NCBI GenBank assembly: GCA_937988705.1
Contig: CALKIA010000107.1
Location: 1-8,172, forward strand
DNA: 8,172 nt
Direction of reading: 5' to 3'
Source: an uncultured Chloroflexota bacterium
GTDB lineage: Bacteria; Chloroflexota; Anaerolineae; Aggregatilineales; Phototrophicaceae
The translations under genes and the position numbers were made by a program. Of the stretch, positions 7,601 through 8,172 are shown piece after piece. Under the pieces are notes generated by a model. It saw nothing but the letters and a program-made list of their open reading frames with translations. It made no database searches and was not told the origin of the DNA. Numbering within the stretch: the first letter of the stretch is position 1; every line of letters begins with the position of its first letter.

Positions 7601-8172
7601 CAGGTGCCTGTCTCGGTCACTTCAAAGTCTTCGATGCGTGAGTTGCGGACGCCGAAGTCGGTATCCAGCGAGTCATCGTTTTCGACAGTCGGTGTGCGGC
7701 CGCTCTCAAAGTCGCCGGGCGCATACAGGCGCACGATGGAGTCGAGATCGGCCTCATCCGCCACCATTTCCACCGTGATCATGTCACCCTGCGTGAGATC
7801 GATCGCGAACTGCTGTTGAGGCACGCGGGATGTGAGTTCACCCACGACGCTGGTGCCGCCACCACTGATGTCGCGCTGAGGCGGCTGTGTAGCGGTGGGG
7901 GTGGCCTCAATAACCACAGGCTCGCTGTCTTCGCGGGGTGCGAGGTTGTAGCTGCTCTCGCCGCCGCGAATGGTGAGCGTGAATTCACCTATCGCACTAC
8001 CGTTGAAACTGGTTGCGGCAACCACCCAGGTACCAGAGTCGGTGACTTCGAAGTCGGCGATCCGTGAGTTCAGGGTCCCAAAGCTCCGATCACCCGCGTC
8101 GTCGTTGTCTAGGGTGGGGGTGACGCCCGGACTGTATACGCCGGGGGCATAGAGACGCAAATAGGTATCAAA
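4639..8172 (-). CDS. Large PPC-repeat, discoidin-like and TPR protein, 5' end beyond window
   Basis: The open frame runs from the right edge of the window to TAA at 4639-4641 (1177 residues visible). The first visible residues FDTYLRLYAPG continue a PPC repeat, so the real start lies outside and the TTG at 8160 is just an internal Leu. Order: six PPC-type (bacterial pre-peptidase C-terminal, PF04151-like) beta-sandwich repeats with NDDSGD, NSRIEDF and ESGTWVIEVTSF blocks; a discoidin-like domain (about 5880-5440); then seven TPR motifs (5394 to the end). Linkers are Pro/Thr-rich, for example ATPTPLPPTPEPP. PPC domains are normally found in secreted proteins, so an extracytoplasmic place is likely, but no signal peptide or anchor can be seen here. 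There is no enzyme domain in the visible part; a peptidase or other catalytic domain could lie upstream. A binding or adhesive scaffold role is inference. The gene is convergent with the glycosyltransferases, with a hairpin between. Confidence 0.9.
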   Translation of the reverse strand, partial: FDTYLRLYAPGVYSPGVTPTLDNDDAGDRSFGTLNSRIADFEVTDSGTWVVAATSFNGSAIGEFTLTIRGGESSYNLAPREDSEPVVIEATPTATQPPQRDISGGGTSVVGELTSRVPQQQFAIDLTQGDMITVEMVADEADLDSIVRLYAPGDFESGRTPTVENDDSLDTDFGVRNSRIEDFEVTETGTWVIEASSFARIGTGTYTITVRGTSSYTIIPLGDQPINTPQPPVAVGGSSISGELVRGATEQQFSVDLTAGDRVTIEVAAVDNEFDTLLRVYAPGDFERGRDATVANDDSGDVEFGNLNSRIENFRVTESGTWVIEVTSFSGTATGAYTLSVLGSQPYALAPLGDIPAPTPRPGATGGSSVDGELTRGAPAQQYAVELSEGDTVTIEVAAENNEFDTYLRLYAPGDFERGRQAIMQNDDSGDSRFGSLNSRIEDFDVTESGTWVIEVTSFSGSATGAYTLTIRGDGAYDLIAGGVEVPLPPPVGATIDGELTTRSTAQQFAIDLSAGDTVTIEVAAEERQFDTLLLLYAPGDFERGRAETTRNDDSGDSNFGTLNSRLAGFEVSETGTWVIEVTSFGGSATGAYTLTVRGAGTYALTPLDSDRPVREATPTPLPPTPEPPVEIPPVLTGDDVLVYNEPETGTISRASREVPWRFAGAAGDSLTITMVADDVNELDPRVYLYTADDFAADGQELTENDDSQDTELGVRNSRIADFVLPETGEYVIVATCFVACAGDYTLLIESDRPVFEPTPLPPVSTNEELRQWADTATASSEYSSDAWSATQATGAPNTTECADTRTAWASSDSRGVDFITLLYAQPVIPTQVNIYQTLGPGSITSVQLVTVSGALIDVPDSADPPGNTDCPGIFTLDLSGITDQVIGVTINVDQTIGEGWNEIDAVELVGVGTGGTPINETPTADITTLLEEGRAAIDAGDWETAVDLYTSALEIDPETGDAYFFRGYAFYYLGANEDALSDFNNALQFGASDEAWVYNVRGLTYDLLGDYDLAIADFELAIELAPNYEAAIQNLGYVYGVRLDDWKQYTAQYRTLVELDPSNSDYYNGLGWGLVKQGRYREGRAELDTALELNPENASALDSRGWAYLGLEDFASAEADFRAAIELGEIYSYYGLAELFHAQGDDDQALQNLRTYLDEAGETADPAALELQDVLR
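4642..5394 (-). repeat. Seven TPR motifs at the C-terminus of the PPC protein
   Basis: Seven consecutive helix pairs of about 34 residues run from ITTLLEEGRAAIDAGDWETA to the end of the protein. They show the TPR pattern W/L-G-Y-A/G-F-A-P, for example AYFFRGYAFYYLGANEDALS and ALDSRGWAYLGLEDFASAEA, with repeats ending in ELDP or ELNP. Repeat 4 (GYVYGVRLDDWKQYTAQYRT) is less regular. TPRs bind peptides or proteins and often act as scaffolds. The protein ends 20-odd residues after the last helix, LQNLRTYLDEAG. Confidence 0.88.
5440..5880 (-). other. Discoidin-like / galactose-binding-like domain within the PPC-TPR protein
   Basis: About 147 residues between the last PPC domain and the TPRs. The segment WADTATASSEYSSDAWSATQ followed by ATGAPN, TAWASSD, a stretch of hydrophobic strands with PVIPTQVNIYQT, and GWNEIDAVELVG at the end follows the pattern of jelly-roll domains seen in pappalysins and in many bacterial surface proteins. 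Such domains usually bind carbohydrate or protein ligands. Two cysteines (codons 5769-5767 and 5562-5560) could form a disulfide, which would suit a place outside the cytoplasm. The ligand is unknown. The call rests on motif memory, not on alignment. Confidence 0.65.
5917..8172 (-). repeat. Tandem array of six PPC-type domains (first one partial)
   Basis: Domain limits in order of translation: A 8172-7963 (start outside), B 7860-7537, C 7464-7144, D 7071-6754, E 6696-6376, F 6264-5917. Each follows the pattern GELTRG..QQFAIDL..GDTVTIEVAA..FDTLLRLYAPGDFERGR..NDDSGD..NSRIEDF.VTESGTWVIEVTSF..TGAYTLTVRG, with small changes. The repeat period is 393 bp (B to C), 390 (C to D), 378 (D to E) and 459 (E to F, longer linker), measured at the LRLYAPG position. 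C, D and E are closest to each other; B is intermediate and F clearly divergent. The Asp-rich NDDSGD segment resembles calcium-binding acidic loops of PPC-like domains; calcium binding here is inference. Confidence 0.88.

Noticed and set aside
5917..8172. Regularly spaced repeats considered as a CRISPR-like or non-coding satellite array
   Set aside because: The period is about 380-460 bp, the frame is open throughout, and variation keeps the PPC protein pattern, so these are coding domain repeats.
8160..8172. TTG at 8160 as translation start of the PPC/TPR gene
   Set aside because: The codons before it (FDTY) match the same position in the other repeats, so the frame continues beyond the window.

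Overview
The window reads as chromosomal DNA of a GC-rich bacterium. A member of the Chloroflexota (Anaerolineae-like) is the best guess. The grounds are the long surface-type protein built from PPC domains joined by Pro/Thr-rich linkers and ending in TPRs, the PIG-V-like and WGQxD-type GT-C glycosyltransferases, and a cellobiose phosphorylase. This assignment is inference from gene content and style; there is no rRNA or marker gene here.

Layout. (1) Positions 1-1740, minus strand: the N-terminal 580 codons of a cellobiose phosphorylase (GH94), cut by the left edge of the window. (2) Positions 1741-1997: a divergent intergenic region. For the phosphorylase it holds a Shine-Dalgarno site, a probable -35/-10 pair and a LacI-family-type operator just downstream of the -10. 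For the rightward genes it holds a weaker -10-like box and a Shine-Dalgarno site in front of a GTG start. (3) Positions 1998-4594, plus strand: two polytopic membrane glycosyltransferases of the GT-C fold, 14 bp apart and probably one operon. (4) Positions 4595-4638: a short convergent spacer filled by a perfect 10-bp hairpin, probably a shared terminator. (5) Positions 4639-8172, minus strand: the C-terminal 1177 residues of a very large protein whose N-terminus lies beyond the right edge. It has at least six PPC-type beta-sandwich repeats, one discoidin-like (galactose-binding-like) domain and seven TPR motifs.

How the parts fit together. The phosphorylase is a cytoplasmic enzyme that splits cellobiose with phosphate, and its promoter looks built for sugar-responsive repression. 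The two GT-C enzymes act in the membrane, probably with polyprenyl-phosphate sugars, on an envelope glycan or glycoprotein. The PPC/TPR protein looks extracytoplasmic. A link between the glycosyltransferases and that protein is only a hypothesis. I saw no mobile element, CRISPR array, tRNA or rRNA. The strongest leads for a second look are the internally duplicated PPC array with its unusual C-terminal discoidin-TPR module, and the LacI-type operator upstream of the cellobiose phosphorylase.
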